Below, piece after piece: positions 8,920-18,149 of a DNA stretch of 64,000 bases. Source of the stretch: Phycisphaeraceae bacterium. Its GTDB lineage: Bacteria; Planctomycetota; Phycisphaerae; Phycisphaerales; UBA1924. The translations under genes and the position numbers were made by a program. Every line of letters begins with the position of its first letter. The first letter of the stretch is position 1. The stretch spans positions 27,633-91,632 of the forward strand of contig JAHBXG010000014.1 in assembly GCA_019636565.1 (NCBI GenBank), given 5' to 3'. The notes beneath the pieces were generated by a model. It was not told where the DNA came from, made no database searches, and saw only the letters and a program-made list of their open reading frames with translations.

Positions 8920-9465
8920 TCAGCCCACGACACCCAGTTCGCGGACCGTGAAGAGCGAATCGAACAAGAGCCCCGCCTGTTCCACGTTTTCCCGGGCGCC
9001 CTCCAGCCGATCGATCGTCGCGATCACCGCGATCACCTTTGCCCCGGCCTCGCGAAGAACTTCAACAGCCTCCAAGGCCTGGCCCCCGGTCGTCGCCACA
9101 TCTTCCAGCAGCACGACCACTTCGTCCTTCGCGACAGCGCCCTCAATCTGCTTGGAAGTGCCGTAGTCCTTTTTCTTGTTGCGCACAAAGATTGCCGGCA
9201 AACCCGTGGCGAGGCTCGCCGCCGTCACCAGGGGAATGCCTCCCAGTTCCGCGCCGGCGATCCGGTCGATACCGATTTCCAGCCGCGATTCCAGCGCGTC
9301 GAGCCGCTCCGCGAAAAGCGGTGCCAACTGGCCCAGCAGTTCCGGACGGGTCGAAAAGAGGTACTTGTCAAGGTAATAACTGCTCGCCTTGCCCGAGCGC
9401 AGGGTGAACGTGCCGCGCAACAACGCAACTTCGGCGATCTCCTTTGCCAGCGCGTCCTTCGACAT
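8920..9465 (-). CDS. pyrE: Orotate phosphoribosyltransferase
   Basis: A 181-residue type-I phosphoribosyltransferase that joins orotate to PRPP to give OMP in pyrimidine synthesis. The substrate-binding FTLRSGKASSYYLD opens the protein, AGAELGGIPL follows, and the PRPP loop is VVLLEDVATTGGQALEAV near 118-135. Length is normal for the family. The ATG at 9465 is chosen because conserved sequence begins there; the frame stays open upstream without similarity. No other pyrimidine gene is nearby. Confidence 0.92.
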   Translation of the reverse strand: MSKDALAKEIAEVALLRGTFTLRSGKASSYYLDKYLFSTRPELLGQLAPLFAERLDALESRLEIGIDRIAGAELGGIPLVTAASLATGLPAIFVRNKKKDYGTSKQIEGAVAKDEVVVLLEDVATTGGQALEAVEVLREAGAKVIAVIATIDRLEGARENVEQAGLLFDSLFTVRELGVVG

Positions 9466-9523
9466 GGGCCAAGAGTAGCGGGCGGCGGTTTGGCCGACCG
9501 CTTTGATCGGGTAGACTTTTGAG

Positions 9524-10480
9524 GTGCCCCGCCCCGCCCGCACAATTCTTCGTCTCGCCCCGCTCGTCCTGCTGGCCCTGCTCGGGGCTGGCGCGCCACC
9601 GATTGTTTCCGAGCCGGTGCCCGAAGACCCCGAAAACGAGGAAACCTCAACTCCGCTCCCTCCGATCGAAGTCGAGCCGGATCCCTGGCTCGGTGAGGAA
9701 GAGCCACTGCTCGCCGGCCCGCGACTCTCCGAGGAACAAGAAGGACGCACGCTTGTTCGATTCGAGTTCCGTGGCAATCTTCGTCGGCTCGATCAGACGC
9801 CGGAAGAGGCCGCGCTCGATGCGCTCAACCTGCCCGGCCCCGATCGCGACAAAGCCGATGAGATTGTGCTCCGCCGCCGCGCCGCGCTCGACCGGTGCGT
9901 GCGAGGCGACCTTCAGATTCTGCTCGCCTTGCAGGCGGCCCGCCAGGCCGGAACCAAGCCGGAATCCGAACCGCTGGCCGAAGCCCTTCTCGACCGCATC
10001 GCCACGATGAGCGGCCCTATTCGATTCCGCGACGAGATTGCGGAGTCGCTTCCCGAATCGGCGAGGCGCGATTTTCAGCGGATGATCGACGAGTACTGGC
10101 GTGCGCTCGTTCTCGACGAGGTGCAGCAGGCCCGGAACCGGCGCGAGACGCTCACACTTGTGGCGGCCCGCGTCCGCGTCACGCTCAACACCGCTGCGAA
10201 CGAACTGCGCCGCGCTTTTGAACGCCAATACCAACCCCGTGAACGGGTTCTGGATGTGCTGGTGCTCGAACTGGACCTGAGTGCCGATCAGGAAAAGAAA
10301 GTGACCGAGCCGCTCCGAGCCTTGGCGGATCGCACCAGATCCCAGCCATCCGCACGGGAGGCCTACGACCTCACAACCAAGGTGCTGCCCTATCTCAATG
10401 CCGAGCAGCGACAGATCTGGTCGGTCGTGCTCTTCGGCGTTTCGCCGCTCGATACCCCCTCTCCTTCCGGCCTGCCCTGA
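9524..10480 (+). CDS. Exported helical protein of unknown function
   Basis: A 318-residue protein from a GTG start with a signal sequence (about 5-24, LRLAPLVLLALLGAGAP), an acidic, proline-rich linker (about 25-65) and a largely helical remainder. ELDLSADQEKKV and PYLNAEQRQIW near the C-terminus resemble the LTxxQ repeats of periplasmic CpxP/Spy-like helical proteins, but I would not assign that family. It is divergent from pyrE and lies 245 bases ahead of another exported protein with a similar LTPEQ motif, so the two may be related in role. Confidence 0.72.
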   Translation: MPRPARTILRLAPLVLLALLGAGAPPIVSEPVPEDPENEETSTPLPPIEVEPDPWLGEEEPLLAGPRLSEEQEGRTLVRFEFRGNLRRLDQTPEEAALDALNLPGPDRDKADEIVLRRRAALDRCVRGDLQILLALQAARQAGTKPESEPLAEALLDRIATMSGPIRFRDEIAESLPESARRDFQRMIDEYWRALVLDEVQQARNRRETLTLVAARVRVTLNTAANELRRAFERQYQPRERVLDVLVLELDLSADQEKKVTEPLRALADRTRSQPSAREAYDLTTKVLPYLNAEQRQIWSVVLFGVSPLDTPSPSGLP

Positions 10481-10725
10481 ACCTTTGGACGCTTTCCCGC
10501 GCTCCATACCCCGAGCCTCGAAGGTCCGAATATCTCTTCTCGGATCCGCCCAAACCGACCCCCGGAGCTCCTGTCGTTCCCGGAACCGGCGAAATCCGCG
10601 GTTTGTTGCAGGTTCTGGAGGCAGAATGGCGTCTTGGACTGAGAATGACCGGAAAGATCGTCGATAGCGAGCCACTGCCGCCGGGCGAGGTGTCCCAGAT
10701 TGCGCGGCCCCTGGAGAATGAACCA

Positions 10726-11793
10726 ATGAAGAGCGGAATGAACTTGAACAAACTCAGCATGCTGGTGGCCGTGGCGGGGCTGGCGCTCGGCGCGACCGCT
10801 CAGATGACGACTCCTCCCGCCCAAAAGCCCGAGGGTTGGCCGAAGGAAACCCCGGTCCAGGCTCACGAGACCAAGCACGAGACCATCTCCGCCGAGGAGG
10901 CCGTCCGTCGCGGCATGATCAGCCCCGACGCAATCAAGGCCCAGGGCGCGAATCCGCAGGCCCAGCCGGCCCGCCCCGATCCGAGCCTCACCAAGGCCGA
11001 GATGCACACGAACTACGACCAGTGGGAGCGTGACGGCTCCGGCCACGTGATCAAGCTCGACCGCCCCCTCCAGTGGGCCGCGATCGAACGCAACAAGACC
11101 ATCACGCCCGCGACACGCCAGCAGATCGAGGCGTTCATCGAACAGCGCCGCGCCAAGGTGGAATTGGCCGTCCTGGAGAACATCGAGAAGGTGCGCCAGC
11201 TCGACAGCGGCATCCTCGAAACGTTCTCGATGAGCGAGCGCGAGAACCTCCAGCAGGTCCTCGCCGACACCAAGCCCTTCACCGCGCTCGGCCAGTTCGC
11301 CACCGAACTCAAGAAGGCCGACCTGTTCACTGCGAATAACGTCCAGCAGCATCAGATCATCGTGGATGACTACCGCCGCCTCATGCTCGACGACATGAAG
11401 CGCGACGCGAGCGCCGCTGGTGAGGAGACAAACGGCAGTTCGAATTTCGTCGCCCGCGCCATGTTCCTGACGATGGCCGACGAGGCTCGCCAAGTCTATT
11501 ACTGGATGCTGGCGGACAGCGTCAACAACGCCGCCGAACGCGTCACCGAGATCGGCGTCTCCGCCGAAGTCGCCCCGAAGGTGACCGAGTTCTTCAATCA
11601 GGCCAAAGCCTCGAAGGACGAATCCGATCGCATCGCCAAGATGCGAGCGGCCGTCGCCCTCCTGACCCCTGAGCAGACCCGCAAGTTGGTCGAGCCGGTG
11701 GTCAAGCAGTCGGCTACGGCAGCGGCCGGTCAGCCCGCGAACCAGACTCCCGGCAGCGCGACCAGCGACGCCAGCAAAGCCGGCGACCGCTGA
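10726..11793 (+). CDS. Exported helical protein of unknown function
   Basis: A 355-residue protein with a short signal peptide (about 6-25, LNKLSMLVAVAGLALGATAQ), a Pro/Lys/Gln-rich linker to about residue 95 and a long helical region. TPATRQQIEAFIEQRRAKVE and LLTPEQTRKLVEPV look like LTxxQ-type helices. The C-terminus is low complexity (Ala/Ser/Thr/Gly). GGAG at 10713 supports the ATG at 10726. A nearby ATG at 10718 opens a 3-codon frame (ATG AAC CAA TGA) whose stop overlaps the real start, possibly a minimal leader. I do not recognise a family. Confidence 0.72.
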   Translation: MKSGMNLNKLSMLVAVAGLALGATAQMTTPPAQKPEGWPKETPVQAHETKHETISAEEAVRRGMISPDAIKAQGANPQAQPARPDPSLTKAEMHTNYDQWERDGSGHVIKLDRPLQWAAIERNKTITPATRQQIEAFIEQRRAKVELAVLENIEKVRQLDSGILETFSMSERENLQQVLADTKPFTALGQFATELKKADLFTANNVQQHQIIVDDYRRLMLDDMKRDASAAGEETNGSSNFVARAMFLTMADEARQVYYWMLADSVNNAAERVTEIGVSAEVAPKVTEFFNQAKASKDESDRIAKMRAAVALLTPEQTRKLVEPVVKQSATAAAGQPANQTPGSATSDASKAGDR

Positions 11794-11844
11794 TTCGCGA
11801 ATGGATCGGGAACGCTCGCCGGCGGCTGCAAACAATGCCCCCGG

Positions 11845-13644
11845 ATGATCAGCCCCGAACCGCTCTATCAAAAGGCCGTCCAGGCGGCCAACCAAGGCAA
11901 CTACGAGCTCGCGCAGATGTTTCTGCGCGAGCTTTTATCTGCGCATCCTCATGTCGCAAAGGCCCACCACCTCACGGCCACCACGCATATGCGGATGGGC
12001 GCATTGGAGAAGGCGTTGCCCCATGCCCGCATGGCGGTCAAACTCAATCCCACCAATGCAGCGTCGCGCTGGGTGCTCGGCATCTGCCTTTCCAACAGCG
12101 GCGACATCGACGCCGCGATCCCCGAGTTCCGCGCCGGTTGCGAGCTGGCGCCCGCCGATCCGCAGGGCTGGAACAACCTCGGGCAGGCCCTGCTCGAGAA
12201 ACGCCAGTACTCACACGCCGAGACCGCGCTGCGTCGCGGGCTAGCGCTCTCCCAAAACGTGCCGCAGCTTTCCATGGGGCTGGCCTGGGTTCTGTGGAAT
12301 GTCGGGCGCGCCGAAGAGGCGCTTGACGTCATTCGGGGGCAGCGCGAGCGCACTCCCAACGACGTACCTCTGCTCGCCGTTCGGGCGATGATGTCGCTTT
12401 ATTCAACGAACACCAGCAACGAGGATCTCCGAGTCTCGCACGTCGAGTTGGGTCGCAGTATCGAGGCGATGACGCCGCTAAACCCAAACCGCGTGCCCGA
12501 TCCCACTCCGAGCGATGCGGAGCGTCCGCTGCGGGTCGGCTTCCTTTCACCAGACCTTTACGGACACTCCGTCAGCCGCTTCCTTGAACCAATTCTCCGC
12601 CACGGCGACTACGCACGCCTCATCCCGGCGCTCTACTCGTGCTATCAGGTCCGCGACGAAGTCTCCGGGCGACTCGAGAGCATGTGCGGTTTGTGGTGCG
12701 ATGTGTACAAACTCGGCGATCAGATGGCCGCGGCCGAGATTCGCCGCCACAATCTCGACATTCTCATCGATCTCGCGGGACATACCCCGCTCAATCGCTC
12801 CATTCTCCTGTGCCACCGGCCCGCGCCGATCACCATGACCTACCTCGGGTATCCGCATTCAACCGGATACACCCGAATCGACTACCGCATCGTCGATTCG
12901 ATCACCGATCCGCCGGGTGAGAGTGACGCGAATGCCACCGAGAAGCTCCTCCGCCTCGACCCGTGCTTTCTCTGCTTTACTCCGGTGATTGATCCGCCCG
13001 AGGTGGGCGCCGTGCCGGAAGACGCGGCGCAACCCATCCGCTTCGGCACGTTCAACAACGCAGCGAAATACTCGCCCATGGTCTTGGAGATGTGGTCCGA
13101 GATACTGAAGGCCGAGCCGACATCCAAACTGGTACTCAAGAGTTACCAGTTCAGCGATGCCGCCGGACGCGACTATGTGCTCGGTTCGCTCGAGAAACTG
13201 GGGATTGATCCCGCGCGGATCGAACTGCTCGAAAAGATCTCCCTTACCCGCGAGCATTTGTTGGCCTATCACAACCTGCACATCGCGCTCGACACTTTCC
13301 CGTATCACGGCACGACAACAACATGCGAAGCGCTCCTGATGGGAACACCCGTCATCACCCTCGAAGGCAACAGCCACCGCTCGCGCGTCGGCGTCTCGCT
13401 GCTCAGCGCCGTGGGAGTGCCCGAACTCATCGCCCGTACACGCGACGAATACGTCGAAAAGGCCGTCGCTCTCGCCCGTGATCGACAGCGATTGGTCCGC
13501 TACCGAACCACGCTCCGCGAGCAGATGCAAAAGAGCGTTCTCATGGACGGCGCGGGCTTTTATGACCGCTTCGAAAAGCTGCTGAGGACTGTCTGGCGGG
13601 AAAAGTGTGGCGTATCACAGGGCGGCGCCACGTCGCCCACATGA
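11845..13644 (+). CDS. TPR-containing O-GlcNAc/O-fucosyl transferase-like protein (GT41, SPINDLY type)
   Basis: A 599-residue protein with tetratricopeptide repeats over about 1-195 and a GT41 catalytic region from about 228. RVGFLSPDLYGHSVSRFLEP (230-249) carries the conserved His241; DILIDLAGHTPLNR and APITMTYLGYPHSTG match the family N-lobe; LVLKSYQF near 429-436 carries a Lys that could bind the nucleotide diphosphate. LDTFPYHGTTTTCEALLMG (482-500) is the strongest signature. Eukaryotic members put O-GlcNAc (OGT) or O-fucose (SPINDLY) on Ser/Thr; the bacterial substrates are largely unknown. There is no signal peptide, so it acts in the cytoplasm. Donor and acceptor cannot be read from sequence. 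Confidence 0.88.
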   Translation: MISPEPLYQKAVQAANQGNYELAQMFLRELLSAHPHVAKAHHLTATTHMRMGALEKALPHARMAVKLNPTNAASRWVLGICLSNSGDIDAAIPEFRAGCELAPADPQGWNNLGQALLEKRQYSHAETALRRGLALSQNVPQLSMGLAWVLWNVGRAEEALDVIRGQRERTPNDVPLLAVRAMMSLYSTNTSNEDLRVSHVELGRSIEAMTPLNPNRVPDPTPSDAERPLRVGFLSPDLYGHSVSRFLEPILRHGDYARLIPALYSCYQVRDEVSGRLESMCGLWCDVYKLGDQMAAAEIRRHNLDILIDLAGHTPLNRSILLCHRPAPITMTYLGYPHSTGYTRIDYRIVDSITDPPGESDANATEKLLRLDPCFLCFTPVIDPPEVGAVPEDAAQPIRFGTFNNAAKYSPMVLEMWSEILKAEPTSKLVLKSYQFSDAAGRDYVLGSLEKLGIDPARIELLEKISLTREHLLAYHNLHIALDTFPYHGTTTTCEALLMGTPVITLEGNSHRSRVGVSLLSAVGVPELIARTRDEYVEKAVALARDRQRLVRYRTTLREQMQKSVLMDGAGFYDRFEKLLRTVWREKCGVSQGGATSPT

Positions 13645-13733
13645 AGCGGAAGTATTTGTAAATCAACAAGTTACATCCGTTCGATCCCTATTCGATCGCC
13701 TCGGATGACCGGCCCCGCCCTACCATTGCCCGA

Positions 13734-15500
13734 ATGTCCTCCTCCGGCGTGACCGTTCCTGGCCAGACGCCGCCTTCGGGCGAGCGAGCTGGTGAAAGTG
13801 CAAAGGCCGCCGGCCCCGATGGGGGTGCGCGCCCGGGACTTTCCATCGCCGATTTCCTGTCCGACGGTTCGCTGGTTCGCCTGTGCGACGAATTGACGCG
13901 CCTGGCCGGCGTGCGGGTGGAACTGCTCGACGCCAAAGGACGCGCCATTCGTATAAGCGAGCGGGGCTGGTTCATTGAACAGGGCGAGCCCGCGCCGTTG
14001 CCCGAAGGGGCGGCCAGCGTGCCGCTGATGGTGGAAGGCCGCCGGATCGGCGCATTCACGGTTTCGGTGTTCGCCTCGGACGAGTCGGACGTCGAATCGC
14101 GTCAATCGCTCTCCCGCGTCGTGTCGCTCCTGGCTGCGACCACCAGCGAACTGTGCGAGCGCGAACTGGATCTGCGCCACCGCGTGAAGGAAGCCAGCGC
14201 CCTGTACAAACTGAGCACCATGTTGCCCCGCGCCACCAGCGTGGACCGAGTGCTGCAGGTTGCGCTTGAGTTGGCTCTCGATGTGCTCGAACTTGATTGC
14301 GGCGGAGTGGTGCTGGTCCCCGAGGACACGGAAGAGGTGGCTGAGATCAAAGGAACGAGCGAGGGCGACCTCGTACTGATGGCCAGCAAGGGCTTGAGCG
14401 ACAAGTGGCTGGCCGACACGCGCCCATTGACCAAAGACCGGCTTTTCGATCGGCTGGCGATCAGCGGCGAGCTGGCGATCAGCGAGAACCTGCCGGAAGA
14501 CGACCGGGTTTTCGAGCCCGAGCGGGTAGTGACCGAGCGACTTGGCGCCGCGATCCACGCGGGGCTGGCGTTTCAGGGCCGCCCGATCGGCGTGATGCGC
14601 CTGTACGCGCGCAGCCCACGCACGTTCGACGAGAGCGACAAGCGCGTGCTGCGTTCGATCGCGTCGCAAGCGGCGGTTGCGGTGCAGCAGGCGCGCCTGA
14701 TCAAGGCCCAGGAACACGATCAGCGCATCCAGCGCCAGTTGATGCTTGCGGGAGACGTGCAGCGACGCATGCTCCCCCGCTTTGTTCCCGCCACCACGAC
14801 GGATTTCAAGAACCTCGATCTCGCGGCACGCTACATCCCCAGTTTCGAACTGGGAGGTGACTTCTACGACTTCATCGGGCTGACCGGTCACCTGGGCATC
14901 GCCGTGGGCGACGTGGTGGGCAAAGGAGTCGCGGCGGCGCTGCTCATGTCCGCGGTACGCGCCAGCCTTCGGGCGCACGCGCAGGGCGTATACGACCTGG
15001 ACGAAGTGATCAGCCGCGTGAATATCGCGCTCTGCCGCGACACGCTCGACAACGAATTCGCGACGCTGTGGTACGGGGTGCTCGACCCGGTCCGCTTGCG
15101 CCTGACCTATTGCAGCGCGGGCCACGAGCCGCCGATCATTGTGCGCGTGCCCCAGCACCGCGCGCCGGGGCCGGCGGACATCGACGAACTGGCGATCGGC
15201 GGGATGGTCGTGGGCATTGACCGGAGCCAGCGATACCAGCGCGCGGTCTACGACATGCACCCCGGCGACGTGCTGGTTGCCTACACCGACGGGGTGACCG
15301 ACGCGGTGAACTTCGACCGCCAGAAATTCGGAAAGAAGCGACTTCGAACCTGCATTCTCGAGATTCTGAAGTCAAACCCCAAGGCAACCGCGGCGGAGAT
15401 CACCGAGCACATCCACTGGAGCCTGCGTCAGTTCGCGGGCCTGGCGCCGCGCCCGGATGATGAGACGATCGTCGTCATGAGGCCGTGGGCGAAGCCGTGA
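13734..15500 (+). CDS. Sensor serine phosphatase: PocR-like, GAF and PP2C/SpoIIE domains
   Basis: A 588-residue signalling protein. After a disordered N-terminus, residues 37-140 resemble a PocR-type ligand-binding domain (FLSDGSLVRLCDELTRLAGV), about 165-322 form a GAF domain, and 360-585 a SpoIIE/RsbU-type metal-dependent phosphatase. Metal-binding Asp residues are in ELGGDFYDF (372-380), VGDVVGKGVAAALLM (391-405), YTDGVTDA (517-524) and DDETIVV (575-581), all intact. Such enzymes dephosphorylate anti-sigma-factor antagonists in partner-switching pathways. No anti-sigma kinase or antagonist is adjacent, so its target is encoded elsewhere. Confidence 0.88.
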   Translation: MSSSGVTVPGQTPPSGERAGESAKAAGPDGGARPGLSIADFLSDGSLVRLCDELTRLAGVRVELLDAKGRAIRISERGWFIEQGEPAPLPEGAASVPLMVEGRRIGAFTVSVFASDESDVESRQSLSRVVSLLAATTSELCERELDLRHRVKEASALYKLSTMLPRATSVDRVLQVALELALDVLELDCGGVVLVPEDTEEVAEIKGTSEGDLVLMASKGLSDKWLADTRPLTKDRLFDRLAISGELAISENLPEDDRVFEPERVVTERLGAAIHAGLAFQGRPIGVMRLYARSPRTFDESDKRVLRSIASQAAVAVQQARLIKAQEHDQRIQRQLMLAGDVQRRMLPRFVPATTTDFKNLDLAARYIPSFELGGDFYDFIGLTGHLGIAVGDVVGKGVAAALLMSAVRASLRAHAQGVYDLDEVISRVNIALCRDTLDNEFATLWYGVLDPVRLRLTYCSAGHEPPIIVRVPQHRAPGPADIDELAIGGMVVGIDRSQRYQRAVYDMHPGDVLVAYTDGVTDAVNFDRQKFGKKRLRTCILEILKSNPKATAAEITEHIHWSLRQFAGLAPRPDDETIVVMRPWAKP

Positions 15501-15539
15501 GGCATCCTCCGGTGCAGGTGTTCCGAGACTCCAAGGGCC

Positions 15540-16772
15540 TCAATCGAGGGCTACCGCCGCCTCGAACTTCGGCGTCGGATTGGTCAATCCCAGCATCCGA
15601 TCGAGCGCCTTGAGAGCATCCCGTCGCGCTTCTGGGTGGACGGTGACGGCGTTTATCACCTTGGGATTGCCGTCCTTGCTATACGCGCCGGCCAAGTGAT
15701 CGAGCACCCACAGCAGGTGGGGCTGATCGATGCGGAACATCGTCGTGCACAGGCACTGACAATCGCTCAGAATGCGGACGTGAACACCCCGCTCCTTTGC
15801 TTCGCGAGCCAGGCGGTTGACAAGATGGACTTCGGTACCAACCGCCCAGTGCGATCCGATCGGCGCTTCGCGGATCGTCTTGATAATGAACTCGGTCGAG
15901 CCCGCCAGATCGCTCTTGTCTACCACCTCTTTGCAGCACTCGGGGTGGACAAGGATCGTTGTACGCGGGTGCTCCGGGTGCGCGACATCTTCAGCGCGAA
16001 TCTGATCGCAGTGCTCAGGGCGGAAGAGTTTGTGCACCGAGCAGTGCCCGGCCCAGAGGATCGCTTTCGAACGCAGCACTTGCTCGGGCGTTGCACCGCC
16101 CAGTTCCTCGCCCTTGTTTGCCCGGCGCGGGTCGTACACGCACGACTCGGTCGCCACATCGATCCCGAACTTGGCCGCTGTGTTGCGCCCGAGGTGTTGA
16201 TCGGGCAGGAACAACACTTTCGCGTTCTTGCTTTGAGCCATCGCCCACGCGAACACCTTGTCCGCGTTCGAACTCGTGCAGCATGCGCCGCCATTAGCTC
16301 CGACAAACGCCTTGATCGCCGCGGTGCTGTTCACATAGGTGATCGGCACCACCTTGCCGCGCCAGCCCTGCGCCGCGAGCGATTCGTGGATCGACTTCCA
16401 CGCCTCAACCGTGTCGTCGTAGTTGGCCATGTCGGCCATCGAGCAGCCAGCGGAAAGATCCGGCAGAATCACACTCACCGAATCGGGTGTAAGCATGTCG
16501 GCCGTTTCGGCCATGAAGTGGACGCCGCAGAACACAACCCACTTCACGGGCCGGTCCTTGGGTGCGCTCGTGGTGAGCCGCGCCGCGATCTGGCTCAATT
16601 TCAGCGAGTCGCCGATGTGATCGGCGTGCGCGATGATCTCATCGACCTGGTAGTGATGCCCCAGAATGACCAGCGAAGAGCCGAGTTCCTGCTTGCGCAC
16701 AGAGATTGCCGCAGCGAGTTCTTCGCCGCTCATCTTCGTGTACTTCTCGGGTAAGGATGGTTGCCAGAGCAC
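15540..16772 (-). CDS. nadA: Quinolinate synthase
   Basis: A 410-residue iron-sulfur enzyme that condenses iminoaspartate with dihydroxyacetone phosphate to quinolinate in NAD synthesis. Family motifs in order are LGHHYQVDEI, FCGVHFMAETA, SAGCSMADM, CCTSSNADKV, FLPDQHLGRN, WAGHCSVH, HPECCKEV and SDCQCLCTTM. The cysteines in SAGCSMA, AGHCSVH and the C-terminal cluster are the likely 4Fe-4S ligands. The GTG at 16772 gives full length; the ATG 13 codons in (MSGEELAAAI) is an alternative. No nadB or nadC is adjacent. It may be the last gene of a minus-strand run with the PilZ and lipoprotein genes. Confidence 0.94.
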   Translation of the reverse strand: MLWQPSLPEKYTKMSGEELAAAISVRKQELGSSLVILGHHYQVDEIIAHADHIGDSLKLSQIAARLTTSAPKDRPVKWVVFCGVHFMAETADMLTPDSVSVILPDLSAGCSMADMANYDDTVEAWKSIHESLAAQGWRGKVVPITYVNSTAAIKAFVGANGGACCTSSNADKVFAWAMAQSKNAKVLFLPDQHLGRNTAAKFGIDVATESCVYDPRRANKGEELGGATPEQVLRSKAILWAGHCSVHKLFRPEHCDQIRAEDVAHPEHPRTTILVHPECCKEVVDKSDLAGSTEFIIKTIREAPIGSHWAVGTEVHLVNRLAREAKERGVHVRILSDCQCLCTTMFRIDQPHLLWVLDHLAGAYSKDGNPKVINAVTVHPEARRDALKALDRMLGLTNPTPKFEAAVALD

Positions 16773-16856
16773 GAATCACACCCGCTGCTAGAACGACTCG
16801 AAACACCAGCCGGATACACCGGCCAAAGAGCTACGAAGTCTAGGTTTTCAGGGCAA

Positions 16857-16879
16857 GGGGAGACGATGGCCATCTCCCC
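16857..16879 (-). terminator. Hairpin between the lipoprotein gene and nadA
   Basis: A 7-bp stem GGGGAGA / TCTCCCC around a self-complementary loop (GATGGCCATC). It lies downstream of the lipoprotein gene and upstream of nadA on the minus strand. No T-run follows, so it may be an attenuating or stabilising hairpin and not a full terminator. Confidence 0.35.
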
Positions 16880-16996
16880 GTCATGAAGTGCCAGAGCCAT
16901 TCCATTTTGTCAGGGGCGCCGAAATTGGCTGCTTGCCTTCGTCGGTGGGCAAATCAAAAGCAATCATGATCTTGGGACTGATTTCGACCTTCGCAT

Positions 16997-17479
16997 TCAC
17001 GGCGCCACGGACGCCCGTGTTGCTCTGAGCCGGTCCATCATCGCTTCGCTTGCCGAGCCTGGACCGATTGACCACTGTCCCCACGAGCCGTCGCTTCGCC
17101 GCAAATTGAGTACGACGCTGCCACGGCTCTGGAAATTCATGTCGAAGTTCTCCCCGCGAACGGTTAACTGCGGGGCATAACTTACCAAGTCCACCGTCGC
17201 ACCGGCAAAGTGTTGGCGAGCCCATTCGTTCAGATCTTCGATGGTCATCGGAACTGCCGACGTTGGATCGACAAGGGCACCCGCACGTTGATAAACCGTG
17301 AGTGGTCCGCGCAGCACAATCTGTTCAGCCCGAAGAGGCGGCGTACTGACGTACGCCGAGCCCATCGCCGACGCATACGACGCGGTTTCGGCAGACAAGC
17401 ATCCGATTGCGCTCATAGCCAGCCAGATCAAACCGGCAGTCAGAAAAACCACCCGCTGCAAAATTCGAAACGCGCTCAC
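16997..17479 (-). CDS. Putative lipoprotein of unknown function
   Basis: A 160-residue protein from a GTG start. It has a hydrophobic signal (LQRVVFLTAGLIWLAMSAIGC) with a lipobox-like AIGC near 24-27, so lipidation at that Cys is likely. The mature part has short beta-strand-like segments (VDLVSYAPQLTVRG and NFQSRGSVVLNLRR) ending at RATRASVAP. I recognise no family. Immediately after the stop another frame continues with plausible protein (VEISPKIMIAFDLPTDEG, to 16881), so a frameshift may have shortened the gene. It sits between the PilZ gene and nadA on the same strand. Confidence 0.6.
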   Translation of the reverse strand: MSAFRILQRVVFLTAGLIWLAMSAIGCLSAETASYASAMGSAYVSTPPLRAEQIVLRGPLTVYQRAGALVDPTSAVPMTIEDLNEWARQHFAGATVDLVSYAPQLTVRGENFDMNFQSRGSVVLNLRRSDGSWGQWSIGPGSASEAMMDRLRATRASVAP

Positions 17480-17531
17480 GGCGCGATCATACAAGGTCAC
17501 CAACAAAACCGGGAAACTGCGCGAATCGACT

Positions 17532-17921
17532 TTACGCCGCGAGCCTCGCCTGCTGCAGGCTCTTGAACTGCACCGCCGCCGCCTGACGCCCGCCATCCAT
17601 ATCGATTACCCGGAGCACACGCCCGGAAACCGATGAATCCTGGCGCACAACAGCACCCGACGTCCAGCCGACGATGATGTCGATGTCATCTCCCAATTGG
17701 AGATGGCGGCCTTCATCAATCCACACCATCGCGCCGCCCACCGAGAAATCGTGTGTGCACGCCGGCAGATACCGCTGGCTTCCCGCATGAAATATCTTGC
17801 AGGGCTTTCGCACGTACATCCGCGTATGCCGGCGCCGGTCGGCCCCCTGCGCGTCGATCTGTTTCGGCTCGATGCGCCCGATGGAATCGGGAGTGGATTC
17901 AGAGGGACGGTCGCTGGACAT
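17532..17921 (-). CDS. PilZ domain protein
   Basis: A 129-residue protein with one PilZ domain, a fold that usually binds cyclic di-GMP. RRRHTRMYVRKPCKIF (about 35-50) holds the arginine-rich RxxxR part and THDFSVGGAMVW the (D/N)xSxxG part, so both ligand-binding elements look intact. A short polar N-terminus precedes. AGGAG seven bases before the ATG at 17921 decides the start over upstream in-frame codons. It is first in a minus-strand run with a lipoprotein gene 52 bases downstream, and divergent from a glycosyltransferase gene. This hints at c-di-GMP control of an envelope function, but no output module is fused. Confidence 0.85.
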   Translation of the reverse strand: MSSDRPSESTPDSIGRIEPKQIDAQGADRRRHTRMYVRKPCKIFHAGSQRYLPACTHDFSVGGAMVWIDEGRHLQLGDDIDIIVGWTSGAVVRQDSSVSGRVLRVIDMDGGRQAAAVQFKSLQQARLAA

Positions 17922-18149
17922 GCCGCGGCTCCTCATGTCGGCACAGGCCGCGAAAGGGCCGTCCGTGGCCCTTGTGGTCCCGACGCGTCGGTGGGGTGAG
18001 AGTGGGGTGCGCCGGGTTCGCGGTCTGGCGGACCTGATCTCATCGGCGACGGCCCCGGCCAACTTTTACGGACCTTCCGAAAACCTGCCGGATTTTTTGC
18101 AAGGCGCAGCGATCAATGCCCGGAGCGCGGTTCAACCGATAGTCGGTGC

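Noticed and set aside
13671..15260. A long minus-strand frame opposite the PP2C-type phosphatase gene
   Set aside because: Antisense shadow; the plus-strand frame has intact GAF and phosphatase motifs.
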